NCBI RefSeq assembly: GCF_900107045.1
Contig: NZ_FNON01000002.1
Coordinates: 868,001-932,000 of the forward strand
Length of the DNA stretch: 64,000 nucleotides
Origin: Amycolatopsis xylanica
Lineage (GTDB): Bacteria > Actinomycetota > Actinomycetes > Mycobacteriales > Pseudonocardiaceae
Reading direction: 5' to 3'
The first letter of the stretch is position 1, and each line of letters opens with the position of its first letter. The notes below the pieces were generated by a model. The model made no database searches. It had not been told where the DNA came from and was given only the letters and a program-made list of their open reading frames with translations. Both the position numbers and the translations under genes were made by a program. Shown in pieces: positions 50,479 through 58,362 of this stretch.

Positions 50479-51051
50479 TCAGACGAGTTCACCCAGCAGG
50501 CCACGCAATGCGACGTCGAGGGCGTCAGTGTCACGCGCGAACCTGGCCGAGACGAGAACATGGTTGTCCGCCAAGCGTTGCCAGACCAGACCGGCGACCG
50601 AAACCTCGGTCACGGTCATCGTGAACGGGCGCGCCTTGCGGCCGAACGAGGCCTCCAGCTCGCGCACCACCGGGCCGACGTTCGCGCCACGCGGCAGGTG
50701 GTTCATCCGGTGGCCGCGCAGGTGTTTCGCCGCGGGCTCGGTGAAGACCTCGACGGCGTGCATCAGCGCGGCCCGTTCGGTGGGCACCGGGGTCAGCGCG
50801 CGGCGTTTGCGCGGATCACGCTCGCCGCGCGCGGCGACGAACGCGAGCACATCGGTCCACCAGCCTGGCCATTCCCGTTGGACGGCCGCTCGGTCGACGC
50901 CTTCCGGCACGGAGACGGGGACGGGCGGGTCGACCGCGGGCAGGTCGTCGTCGATCGACAACGCCAGCGCGTCGCGCAGGTAGAGGGCGACGTCGACCGC
51001 GAGGTCGTCAACCCAGGTGAACCGCCACGACTCACTGCCTGCCACGTACAC
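50479..51051 (-). CDS. Protein of unknown function between the two dynamin genes
   Basis: This 190-residue protein matches no family that I recognise. It has no signal peptide or membrane segment; the N-terminus contains a Trp-rich segment SESWRFTWVDDLAV and later REWPGWWTDVLAF, and the C-terminal half is a mixed alpha/beta stretch ending in DALDVALRGLLGELV. It lies 18 bases after the stop of the second dynamin and 50 bases before the GrpE-like start, so it belongs to the same operon. Codon usage is genome-typical. Function in the dynamin system is inferred only by place. Confidence 0.7.
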   Translation of the reverse strand: MYVAGSESWRFTWVDDLAVDVALYLRDALALSIDDDLPAVDPPVPVSVPEGVDRAAVQREWPGWWTDVLAFVAARGERDPRKRRALTPVPTERAALMHAVEVFTEPAAKHLRGHRMNHLPRGANVGPVVRELEASFGRKARPFTMTVTEVSVAGLVWQRLADNHVLVSARFARDTDALDVALRGLLGELV

Positions 51052-51069
51052 GCGAGCAGGATAGCGACT

Positions 51070-52626
51070 TCAGGCCTCGCGAAGTTGTTGCCAAATCAGG
51101 AAATATGCCCGGTGCACGACATGCGCGACCCGGCTCTGCGCCGGCGTCGCGCCGAACGAGGCGAACGAACGCCACCAGCCCGCGCGTTCCAGCGCGAACG
51201 GCGCGAGCTCCTGGCGTGAGCTGCCCGGCATGCCGAGCTGTGCGCCGATGTCGGCGTTGCTGCCGACGCGCAGCACCTCTTCGGACAGGTCTTCCGGCAT
51301 GTCGACGGCGCCGGACGCGACCAGCGTCAGCGCTTCGAGCAGGCGCAGCTGGTGGGCTTCCGGCTTGGCGAGCAGCACCTCGATGGCGTCGTGCACGCGC
51401 TGGCGGTCGCCGGGGTCACCGGACGCGTGCGCGAGCGCGGTGACCGAGGCCAGCGCGGCGGCCGCCTTGATGCCGTCGGCGCGCGCGGCGAAGACCAGGT
51501 TGAGCCGGTGGCGGACGGCGGCGAGGCCGGAGGCGTCGAGCAGGCTGCGCCGCAACGCGCCCGCGGTGATCTCCGGTTCCTTGCGTATCGCCTCGACGGC
51601 GTGCCGGATGCCGAACAGGTCCAGCTTCTCCAGCAGCCGCAGCCGGGTGCCGGACGGGACGTCGCACTCCCAGCTGGTGAAGATGTCGGCCGAGATCAGC
51701 ATGGTCTCGAGGATGTCGTCGTCCAGCGCGGAGAGCTGGCGCAGCGCTTCGGCGTCGGCGGAGGTGAAGCCGCCGGACTCGGCCGACTCGGCGAGCAGGC
51801 CGATCACCGGGAGCACGTCGGCGACGCGGGGCTTGAGCGTCGCGGCCTGCTTCTCCGCGAGCATGGTCGCGGCCTTCCAGACGTCGCCGTCGGCGCCGGA
51901 GACCGACTCGGGCGCGATGGTGTCGGCCTTGTTGAGCACCGCGATCGCGTTGACCGGACCGGCCTCTCGGCTCGCGGTGGCGGCGGTGAACGCGGCCAGC
52001 GCCTGCTGGTCGTCGGCGCGGACGCCCTGGGTCACCACGTACAGGACGGCCTCGGCGCCCGCGACCGCGTTGCGCGAGGTGTCGTCGAGGTCGTCCGAGC
52101 CTTCCTCGTCGTCATCGTCCTTGCGGTGCTTCGCGGCGCCGAGCAGCTCCTCGGTGCGCGAGACCGACGCGGCGTCGAGCGAGCCGAGACCCGGCGTGTC
52201 GATCACGGTCATGCCCTGGAGCACGGCGTTGGTCAGGTAGGCCTCGATATGCGAGACCTCCTCGATGTTGACGCCCAGCTCGGCGGGGATGGCGCCGTCG
52301 GCGGCGAACGGCAGCACCTGCTTGCGGCCGTCGGTGAAGACGACCTCGACCCGGTCGACCGTGCCGTACTGGAACCGGGTGACCAGCCGGGTGCACTCGC
52401 CGACGTCGGTCGGCGCGACCCGGCGCCCGATCAGCGCGTTGACCAGCGTGGACTTACCGGACTTGATGCGACCGGCGACGGCGACCTGCAGCGGCGCGCC
52501 GAGCCGCCGGAGCACTTCGGCGAAGCCGGCGGCGGTGCGCGCGGAGACTTGGGGCTGCAGCCGGTGGCAGAGGTTGGCGACAGACATCGACAGCGGTCCG
52601 GCCAGCCGCCCCTCCGGTGCCGTCAC
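51070..52626 (-). CDS. Second dynamin-like GTPase (IniC/DynB-like)
   Basis: This 518-residue protein has a GTPase domain with P-loop VAVAGRIKSGKSTLVNALIG, TDVGECTRLVTRF, G3 VIDTPGLGS and G4 VLNKADTIA, and a helical C-terminal half without an obvious membrane segment. This is the partner type of the membrane-containing dynamin encoded downstream, as in IniA/IniC and DynA/DynB pairs. An acidic insert KHRKDDDDEEGSDDLDD lies after G3. The start GTG is at the edge of a 114-base divergent gap shared with the histidine kinase. It is the first gene of a four-gene operon. Confidence 0.88.
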   Translation of the reverse strand: MTAPEGRLAGPLSMSVANLCHRLQPQVSARTAAGFAEVLRRLGAPLQVAVAGRIKSGKSTLVNALIGRRVAPTDVGECTRLVTRFQYGTVDRVEVVFTDGRKQVLPFAADGAIPAELGVNIEEVSHIEAYLTNAVLQGMTVIDTPGLGSLDAASVSRTEELLGAAKHRKDDDDEEGSDDLDDTSRNAVAGAEAVLYVVTQGVRADDQQALAAFTAATASREAGPVNAIAVLNKADTIAPESVSGADGDVWKAATMLAEKQAATLKPRVADVLPVIGLLAESAESGGFTSADAEALRQLSALDDDILETMLISADIFTSWECDVPSGTRLRLLEKLDLFGIRHAVEAIRKEPEITAGALRRSLLDASGLAAVRHRLNLVFAARADGIKAAAALASVTALAHASGDPGDRQRVHDAIEVLLAKPEAHQLRLLEALTLVASGAVDMPEDLSEEVLRVGSNADIGAQLGMPGSSRQELAPFALERAGWWRSFASFGATPAQSRVAHVVHRAYFLIWQQLREA

Positions 52627-52740
52627 GATCCGCCCCCTACTTGTTCTGTTGGGGGAATCCTAGAGGTCATCCTGCGGTCGCACCGAGGGTGCTACCGGCG
52701 GGCGACGCGCGGGAGCCGGTCCGCGACCTACTGTGGTGGA

Positions 52741-53922
52741 GTGCGACGACTGAGCCTCTGGATGCGAGCTCGCCCGATGGTGGGCGACTCCTTGATCGCG
52801 GTGCTGCTCAGCGTCATGACGTTACCGATACTGGCCATCGACGTGACTTCGGAGGACCCGACGGTCCTGCACCCGTACCTGGCCGTACCGATGTCGATCA
52901 TCGCGGTGGCCCCGCTGGTGTTCCGGCGCAAGTACCCGCTCGCCTCGGCGTACGCGGTGCTGCTGCTGAGCATCCCGGACTCGCTCATCGGGATCGGCAT
53001 CGGCAGTTCGTTCGGCACGGGCATCGCCGTCTACTCGGTGCTGGTCTACACGGGGCGACGGCACGGCGCGCTGTACGTGGCGGCGGTCGTGCTGGTCAGC
53101 GGGGTGCAGCTGGCGCTGGAACCGATGCCGGACAAGGGCATCTGGGCCTTCGTGATCGCGGTCTGCCTGGCGCTGTGCTGGGTGCTCGGCGAGTTCGTCG
53201 GCGCGCGGCACGCCTACCAGCGAGAAGTGGAGGCTCGGTTGCATCTGCTGGAGAACGAACGAGACCAGGCGACCAAGCTGGCCGTCGGCGAGGAGCGCGG
53301 CCGTATCGCCCGCGAGCTGCACGACGTCGTCGCGCACGCGGTGAGCGTGATGGTCGTGCAGGCCGACGGCGCTTCGTACGCGATCAAGTCCAACCCCGAG
53401 CTGGCGGGCCGCGCGCTCGCCACGATCTCCGACACCGGCCGCGGCGCGCTCGCCGAGCTGCGGCGGCTGCTGGACGTGCTGCGCAACGAGGACGGCGACG
53501 CCGAACCCCGCGTCCCGCAGCCCAACGCCGAGGCGCTGGTCGAGCTGACCGAGCGCGTCCGCGCGTCCGGACTGCCGGTCGACATGGAGCTCGGTGAGCT
53601 CGGCGAACTGCCGGCGGGCATCTCGCTCGGGGTGTACCGCATCGTGCAGGAGTCATTGACCAACGCCTTGAAGCACGCCGGCCGTGGCGCACGGGCGTGC
53701 GTGAAGGTCGAACGAAAAGGAGACCTGGTGACGGTCGAAGTCACCGACGACGGCGCGGGCGTACTCGCGCCGGTCGGCGGACGGCCGGTGACCGGCGGCG
53801 GCAACGGCCTGATCGGCATGCGCGAGCGCGCCCACGTCTTCGGCGGCACCCTCGACGTCGGCCCGGCGCCGGGCGGTGGCTGGCGCGTGTTCGCCAAGCT
53901 GCCCGTTAGGTTGACGTCGTGA
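52741..53922 (+). CDS. NarL-type sensor histidine kinase
   Basis: This protein of 393 residues has an N-terminal membrane part of about five helices (SLIAVLLSVMTLPILAI, MSIIAVAPLVFRRKYPLASA, IAVYSVLVYTGRRHGALYVA, WAFVIAVCLALCWVLGEFVG), a short linker coiled coil and a HisKA_3 dimerisation helix GRIARELHDVVAHAVSVMVV with the phosphorylated His at about 194, then a HATPase_c domain (VQESLTNALKHAGR, DDGAG, GGGNGLIGMRERAHVFGGTL). The GTG at 52741 is the start after which membrane helices begin; the frame is open upstream without similarity. It overlaps the response regulator gene (GTGA). The signal is unknown, but this class often senses cell-envelope stress. Confidence 0.92.
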   Translation: MRRLSLWMRARPMVGDSLIAVLLSVMTLPILAIDVTSEDPTVLHPYLAVPMSIIAVAPLVFRRKYPLASAYAVLLLSIPDSLIGIGIGSSFGTGIAVYSVLVYTGRRHGALYVAAVVLVSGVQLALEPMPDKGIWAFVIAVCLALCWVLGEFVGARHAYQREVEARLHLLENERDQATKLAVGEERGRIARELHDVVAHAVSVMVVQADGASYAIKSNPELAGRALATISDTGRGALAELRRLLDVLRNEDGDAEPRVPQPNAEALVELTERVRASGLPVDMELGELGELPAGISLGVYRIVQESLTNALKHAGRGARACVKVERKGDLVTVEVTDDGAGVLAPVGGRPVTGGGNGLIGMRERAHVFGGTLDVGPAPGGGWRVFAKLPVRLTS

Positions 53923-54575
53923 TCAAGGTGGTGGTCGTCGACGACCAGGAACTGATGCGGGTCGGCTTCCGGATGGTGCTCGGCGCGCAGGAGGACATCG
54001 ACGTCGTCGGCGAGGCCGGCGACGGCGCCCAGGCGATCAAGCTCGCCGAGCAGCTCCGGCCCGACGTGGTACTGATGGACGTCCGCATGCCGGTGCTCGA
54101 CGGCGTCGAAGCGACCAAGGCGATCGTCGCAGCGGGCACGGCCCGCGTGCTCGTGATGACCACGTTCGACCTGGACGAGTACGTGTACTCGGCACTCCAG
54201 GGCGGCGCCAGCGGCTTCCTGCTCAAGGACACCCAGCCCTCACACCTCGTGTCGGCACTGCGCGCGGTCGCGGCGGGCGACGCGGTCGTCTCGCCGAGCG
54301 TGACCCGGCGCCTGCTGGACCGGTTCGTCGGCACGGCGAGCAGCGCGATGCGGGACGTGGCCGTGCTCGACGTGCTGACCGACCGCGAGCGCGAGGTCTT
54401 CGTGCTGATCGCGAAGGGCATGTCGAACGTGGAGATCGCGGAGTCGCTGTTCCTCTCGGAGGCGACCGTGAAGACCCACGTCGGGCGGATCCTCTCGAAG
54501 CTGGAACTGCGGGACCGGGTGCAGGCCGTCGTACTGGCCTACGAAACCGGCCTCGCGCGACCCGGCCTGACCTGA
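53919..54575 (+). CDS. NarL/LuxR-type response regulator
   Basis: This 218-residue regulator has a receiver domain with the acidic pair DDQEL at residues 8-9, phosphoacceptor Asp54 in VVLMDVRMPVLDG, the switch Thr in VLVMTTFD and Lys in FLLKDTQP. A LuxR-type helix-turn-helix follows: LTDREREVFVLIAKGMSNVE and LFLSEATVKTHVGRILSKLE. The GTG overlaps the kinase stop, and the pair forms a two-component system. Targets are unknown; the tandem BcrAB-like transporters a few kb downstream would be a typical regulon, though separated here by other genes. Confidence 0.94.
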   Translation: MIKVVVVDDQELMRVGFRMVLGAQEDIDVVGEAGDGAQAIKLAEQLRPDVVLMDVRMPVLDGVEATKAIVAAGTARVLVMTTFDLDEYVYSALQGGASGFLLKDTQPSHLVSALRAVAAGDAVVSPSVTRRLLDRFVGTASSAMRDVAVLDVLTDREREVFVLIAKGMSNVEIAESLFLSEATVKTHVGRILSKLELRDRVQAVVLAYETGLARPGLT

Positions 54576-54591
54576 CCGGCCTGCGGACTGG

Positions 54592-54646
54592 AATTTCCCG
54601 AAAATGATAGTTTCCCACTCGGGGAAATTAGCGTATTCGGGAAATT
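54592..54646 (+). promoter_or_regulatory. Nested 55-base dyad in front of the AbiE-like pair
   Basis: Outer arms AATTTCCCGAA (54592-54602) and TTCGGGAAATT (54636-54646) are perfect complements. Inner arms TTTCCC (54611-54616) and GGGAAA (54622-54627) share exactly the same centre at 54619. The region is AT-richer than its surroundings and lies 40 bases before the GTG start. AbiEi antitoxins of other bacteria autoregulate by binding inverted repeats in their promoter, which this fits. Confidence 0.72.
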
Positions 54647-54685
54647 TTTCTTGTTGAGAGAACTTGCCTGTGTCACCATCGTCTG

Positions 54686-55789
54686 GTGGAGACTGGTGAG
54701 ACCAAGGTGCTTGAGCAGGGCATTCACGCTCTGCAGCTACTGCTGGGCGAGCAGTGGACGCTAGAGCTGCCCTCCGTTACCGACATCAAAGCCGCTGACG
54801 ACGCGTTCGATGCCCACGTCCGGATCGCGCCTCCCGGCAGCGGCGATCCGCGCGTCGAGCTGCTGGTCCAAGTACGGGAGAACCTCACTCCCCGCGACGC
54901 GCTCGCACACCTCGCACCCGTGGCAGGCGTTCTACGTCGAACACAGGCTCAGACACCACTGCTGGTGTTGTCGTCGTGGTTGAGCCCCCGAACTCGGCAG
55001 GTCTTGACCGACAAGGGAATCGGCTACCTCGATCTCACTGGCAACGCCGAGCTTTCGGTGTCGCGCCCGGCGATACGCCTTCTCACGCACGGCGCCGACA
55101 AGGCTCCGAACAAGCCGGTTACGCAGGCCAGAAACGTCACACTGAAGGGCTCGCGTGCGGGCCGGGTCGTGCGCTTTTTAGCCGACTTCGCACCGCCTTA
55201 TCAGGGAAAACAGATAGCGGAAGCCGCGGCGGTAGGCGCTCCTTGGGTGTCGAAGCTGCTCGGCCAGCTGGAGAGCGAACTCCTCGTCCGACGTGACGGC
55301 CGGACTGTGGCCGAGGTCGACTGGCCCGAATTGCTCCGCGCACGGGCACGGAGCTACGACCTGCTGAAGCACAACGCGCCCACCGGATTGGTCGCGCCAC
55401 AGGGCATCGACGCCGTGCTGGAGAAGATCCGGACCTCGTCGCGGCACCGCATCGCGATCACCGGTCCGTTCGCCGCGCGCGCGGTCGCACCGCTCACGAC
55501 AGGCGGGCAGCTGATGGCCTACGTCGACGACGTGGACGCGTGGGTGGACGAACTCGGTTTGCTGCGGGTCGACGAGAACGCCGATGTTCTTCTCCTGCGC
55601 GCGCACGACGACGTGGTCTTCGAGCGAACAAGGGTGATCGACGGCATCACCCACGTCGCGTTGACGCAACTGGTTCTCGATGGGCTCGCCGGTCCCGGCC
55701 GTATGCCCGCCGAAGCGGAGGCAGTGCTTGAGCGGCTGGTCGAGAGCGAAGCGGAATGGCGGCGACCGTGGATGTCACCCGATCGATGA
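54686..55789 (+). CDS. AbiEi-like antitoxin/winged-helix protein
   Basis: This 367-residue protein has an N-terminal mixed domain (VELLVQVRENLTPRDALAHL, SWLSPRTRQVLTDKGIGYLD, LTGNAELSVSRPAIRLLTHG) and a central winged helix (GRVVRFLADFAPPYQGKQIA, AAAVGAPWVSKLLGQLESEL, with the wing RRDGRTVAEVDWPELL), and then a nucleotidyl-like or unknown C-terminal region (VLEKIRTSSRHRIAITGPFA). It lies 27 bases before a nucleotidyltransferase-type gene, and the two together resemble a type IV AbiE toxin-antitoxin pair. I am confident in the winged helix, less so in the antitoxin label. The upstream dyad supports autoregulation. Confidence 0.7.
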   Translation: METGETKVLEQGIHALQLLLGEQWTLELPSVTDIKAADDAFDAHVRIAPPGSGDPRVELLVQVRENLTPRDALAHLAPVAGVLRRTQAQTPLLVLSSWLSPRTRQVLTDKGIGYLDLTGNAELSVSRPAIRLLTHGADKAPNKPVTQARNVTLKGSRAGRVVRFLADFAPPYQGKQIAEAAAVGAPWVSKLLGQLESELLVRRDGRTVAEVDWPELLRARARSYDLLKHNAPTGLVAPQGIDAVLEKIRTSSRHRIAITGPFAARAVAPLTTGGQLMAYVDDVDAWVDELGLLRVDENADVLLLRAHDDVVFERTRVIDGITHVALTQLVLDGLAGPGRMPAEAEAVLERLVESEAEWRRPWMSPDR

Positions 55790-55792
55790 CAG

Positions 55793-55808
55793 GCCTAGTC
55801 CACTAGGC
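55793..55808. repeat. GCCTAGTCCACTAGGC palindrome between the AbiE-like genes
   Basis: Arms GCCTAG and CTAGGC around TCCA. It lies in the 27-base gap between the two genes. It may bind a regulator or adjust the ratio of the two products; it is too short for a strong terminator. Confidence 0.55.
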
Positions 55809-55816
55809 TGTTCTGA

Positions 55817-56668
55817 GTGTCCAGAAGACCCGAAGGCATCGGCGCCGAACATCTGACGGTCGTCGCTCGGCGCGTGCTGCTCGATGGGCTCTGTGCACTC
55901 AAAGCCCATCTCGGCGCGATCACCGTGGTCGGCGCGCAAGCGGTTCACCTGCGTACGTCGCATATCGAACTCGCGTCTGGTGCGTACACCTCCGATGGCG
56001 ACTTGGCGCTCGATCCCGAACGGCTGGTCGACGAGCCGTTGCTGGAAGAAGCGCTTCGCCTGGCCGGATTCGAACTCATCGCGGGCAACCAGCCGGGCCT
56101 GTGGTCACGACCGGAGATCGTCGATGGCATCGAGACTCGGGTCGAACTGGATCTGCTGGTCGGCAGCACGCTCGCCGCGGGCGGTCGCGGCGCCCGGCTC
56201 AGGCCTCACGACAAGATGAGCGCTCGAAAGGTGCCAGGACTGGAAACGGCCGTCGTCGACCGGTCCCCGCTGACGATCACCTCGCTCGAAACCGGGGATG
56301 ACCGCTCGATGACCGTGCACGTAGCGGGTCCGGCCTCTCTCTTCGTAGCGAAAGCGCACAAGCTCAAAGATCGCTTCGATGATCAGGCGACCAGGCCCGA
56401 TCGCCTTTCCGCGAAGGACGCGGGCGACGTCTACCGGCTGATGGCAGGCACCAAACCGGCGGACGTCGCCGCGAACTTCGGAACGCTGCTTGCCGATCCC
56501 CGAGTCGGCGACGTGACCGCGACCGGCCTTCAGTACCTGCGACGGCAGTTCGGCGGTACGAATACTCCGGGAGTCCGCTTGGCCGTCGAGGCTTTGGCGG
56601 GCACCGTGCCGGAGACGAGAATCCGCGCGCTGGTACCCGCATACATCGGGGTGCTGCCCCACGTCTAG
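55817..56668 (+). CDS. AbiEii-like nucleotidyltransferase
   Basis: This 283-residue protein contains a nucleotidyltransferase core: LGAITVVGAQAVHLR with the Gly-Ala start (about residues 33-46) followed by the metal-binding pair D60 and D62 in YTSDGDLALDP, then VELDLLVGSTLAAGG with another Asp. The middle VHVAGPASLFVAKAHKLKDRF and DAGDVYRLMAG segments resemble AbiEii/AbiGii toxins. Such toxins add nucleotides to RNA or other targets and are neutralised by the AbiEi-type protein encoded just upstream. The GTG start has no strong ribosome-binding site, in keeping with lower expression than the antitoxin. It overlaps the SDR gene by four bases. Confidence 0.72.
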   Translation: MSRRPEGIGAEHLTVVARRVLLDGLCALKAHLGAITVVGAQAVHLRTSHIELASGAYTSDGDLALDPERLVDEPLLEEALRLAGFELIAGNQPGLWSRPEIVDGIETRVELDLLVGSTLAAGGRGARLRPHDKMSARKVPGLETAVVDRSPLTITSLETGDDRSMTVHVAGPASLFVAKAHKLKDRFDDQATRPDRLSAKDAGDVYRLMAGTKPADVAANFGTLLADPRVGDVTATGLQYLRRQFGGTNTPGVRLAVEALAGTVPETRIRALVPAYIGVLPHV

Positions 56669-57543
56669 AGGCGGGCTTGTTCCTTGCGGCCGGCGAGGAC
56701 GGCGCCGAAGTCGGGGCGGGTGCCGTCGACGTCGGTGAAGCCGTATTCGTGCATCAGCGTCCACGAGGCGACCGTCTTGCCCGCGTACCGGGCGATGTCG
56801 GGGTCCTGGACGAGGGCGGCGACGCCGCGTCCGAGGTAGGTCGGGGTCTCGGACCACTCGAAGTCGGCGGGCGCGGTCTTGCCGGGGGCGTCGCGCCAGT
56901 TCTCTTCGGTGACCTGGAAATGGTCGAGCATGGCCTCCGAGCGGAGGAAGCCCGGCGTGACGGCCATGCCGACGCAACCCTGCTCGCCGAGCAGGACGCC
57001 GAGTGAACGGCCGAGTGCGCGGATTCCGCACTTGACCAGGTGATACGGGACGCCGGCTCCGACGTAGTCGTCGACGTCGCCGTCCGTGACCTCGATGACG
57101 ATGCCGCCCTTCTTGCGCAGGATGAGGGGAAGCATGCGGTGCAGGGCGATCAGGTGGGTGTCGAGTGAGTTGTGCACCAGGTTGAGCGCCATGTCCAAAT
57201 CGGACTCCCAGAACGGGGTCCACATCTGGGCCATGTGGTCGCCACCCCAGACGTCGTTCACCAGGATGTCGAGCTGACCGTCTACTTCGGACTCGATGCG
57301 CTCGCGCAGCGCGTCCACATCGGACACCGAGGTGAAGTCGCAGCGGACCGGGATGCCGCGGCCGCCTGCCGCGTCGACCAGGTCGGCCGTGTCTTCGATG
57401 GTTTCGGGCCGGTTGAGCGGGGATTTCTCGGTGCGGGTCGTGCGGCCGGTGACGAAGACCGTCATGCCGAGACGGCCGAGTTCGACGGCGATCGCGCGGC
57501 CGCAACCACGCGTCGAGCCGGTGACCAGTGCGACCTTGTTCAT
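56665..57543 (-). CDS. Short-chain dehydrogenase/reductase
   Basis: This protein of 292 residues is an SDR with cofactor loop VTGSTRGCGRAIAVELG (an unusual Cys replaces the common Ile), the second conserved turn DILVNDVWGGD in place of NNAG, and the catalytic Tyr and Lys in VPYHLVKCGIRALGRSLG. The C-terminal region GFTDVDGTRPDFGAVLAG is family-specific. The ATG at 57543 overlaps the stop of the TetR gene (ATGA), so expression is coupled. The substrate is unknown. Its 3' end overlaps the AbiEii-like gene. Confidence 0.88.
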   Translation of the reverse strand: MNKVALVTGSTRGCGRAIAVELGRLGMTVFVTGRTTRTEKSPLNRPETIEDTADLVDAAGGRGIPVRCDFTSVSDVDALRERIESEVDGQLDILVNDVWGGDHMAQMWTPFWESDLDMALNLVHNSLDTHLIALHRMLPLILRKKGGIVIEVTDGDVDDYVGAGVPYHLVKCGIRALGRSLGVLLGEQGCVGMAVTPGFLRSEAMLDHFQVTEENWRDAPGKTAPADFEWSETPTYLGRGVAALVQDPDIARYAGKTVASWTLMHEYGFTDVDGTRPDFGAVLAGRKEQARL

Positions 57544-58115
57544 TTCATCCACCCCATCAGTACCGCGTCGATGTCCTGCTCCAACCGGTCGGCCAGCTTT
57601 CCCTTCGGCCGGATGGACCAGTCGATCGACACTCCGTTGATCACGTCCAGCAGCGTGCGCGCGGCCCGCGCGGGGCCGGGCGCGCCGGGTAGTTCCTTCA
57701 GCGCCAGGCGCACCAGGCGGCGCAGTTCGGTCTCGACCGCGGTGAAGTGCTCGCCGAGCAATGCGCGGCGGACCGGGTCGACGATGTCCATGCCCAGCAG
57801 GCCGAGGTGGTTCGCGGCCGTTTCCGCGTCGCCGAGACCGACGTAGACGCTCACCGCCGCCGCCCGTAGTCCATCCAAAGGACTACCCGCCCCGGCGCTC
57901 GCCGTGCGCATCGACTCGACCGCGCTGCGTGTCGCTTCGACGCACAACGCCTGGAGCAGACCGTCCTTCGAACCGAACCGTTTCGCCACCGAGCCGACCG
58001 CCACGCCGGCCTCCGCGGCGACCTGGGCCAGGGTGAATCCCGGCCCGTGCCGCCCGGTCACGGTCGACGCGGCGGTCAGCAGACGTTCGTCACTGATGCT
58101 GCGCGGCCGGACCAT
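57540..58115 (-). CDS. TetR family repressor of the SDR gene
   Basis: This 191-residue regulator has a TetR helix-turn-helix at about residues 27-47 (FTLAQVAAEAGVAVGSVAKR) and a helical effector domain. The ATG is the first possible start. A dyad TGAACC-AC-GGTTCA lies nine bases upstream. It is the first gene of a two-gene unit with the SDR reductase and probably represses itself and the SDR gene until a substrate is present. Confidence 0.9.
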   Translation of the reverse strand: MVRPRSISDERLLTAASTVTGRHGPGFTLAQVAAEAGVAVGSVAKRFGSKDGLLQALCVEATRSAVESMRTASAGAGSPLDGLRAAAVSVYVGLGDAETAANHLGLLGMDIVDPVRRALLGEHFTAVETELRRLVRLALKELPGAPGPARAARTLLDVINGVSIDWSIRPKGKLADRLEQDIDAVLMGWMK

Positions 58116-58123
58116 GCCGTTAT

Positions 58124-58137
58124 TGAACCACGGTTCA
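58124..58137. promoter_or_regulatory. Operator dyad in front of the TetR-SDR unit
   Basis: TGAACC and GGTTCA with a 2-base centre, nine bases upstream of the TetR ATG and flanked by AT-rich sequence (TTATTGAACC, TTCATTAA). Good candidate for the TetR binding site. Confidence 0.7.
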
Positions 58138-58362
58138 TTAACGGCGGCAACAAGGGTCTATTCAGGGTCGACTCAGGGTCATTCCCGATCGCGCCCGCCC
58201 GCGAACCCGGCCAAGCTACGTCTCAGGTCGGGTACGAGGTTCGGTCTCCAGGATGACGCGACGGGATGGCTCGGTCCGACAAACTGTTTTCAGTCGGGGG
58301 ACGACGAGGGCGACGCGGGACTAACGCCTTTAAAGCGGTTCAGCCGCATCGGAGGAGAAGAC

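Noticed and set aside
51352-52740. N-terminal extension of the histidine kinase frame
   Set aside because: The extension lies antisense to the second dynamin gene and has low-complexity composition; the kinase's membrane helices start at the GTG at 52741.
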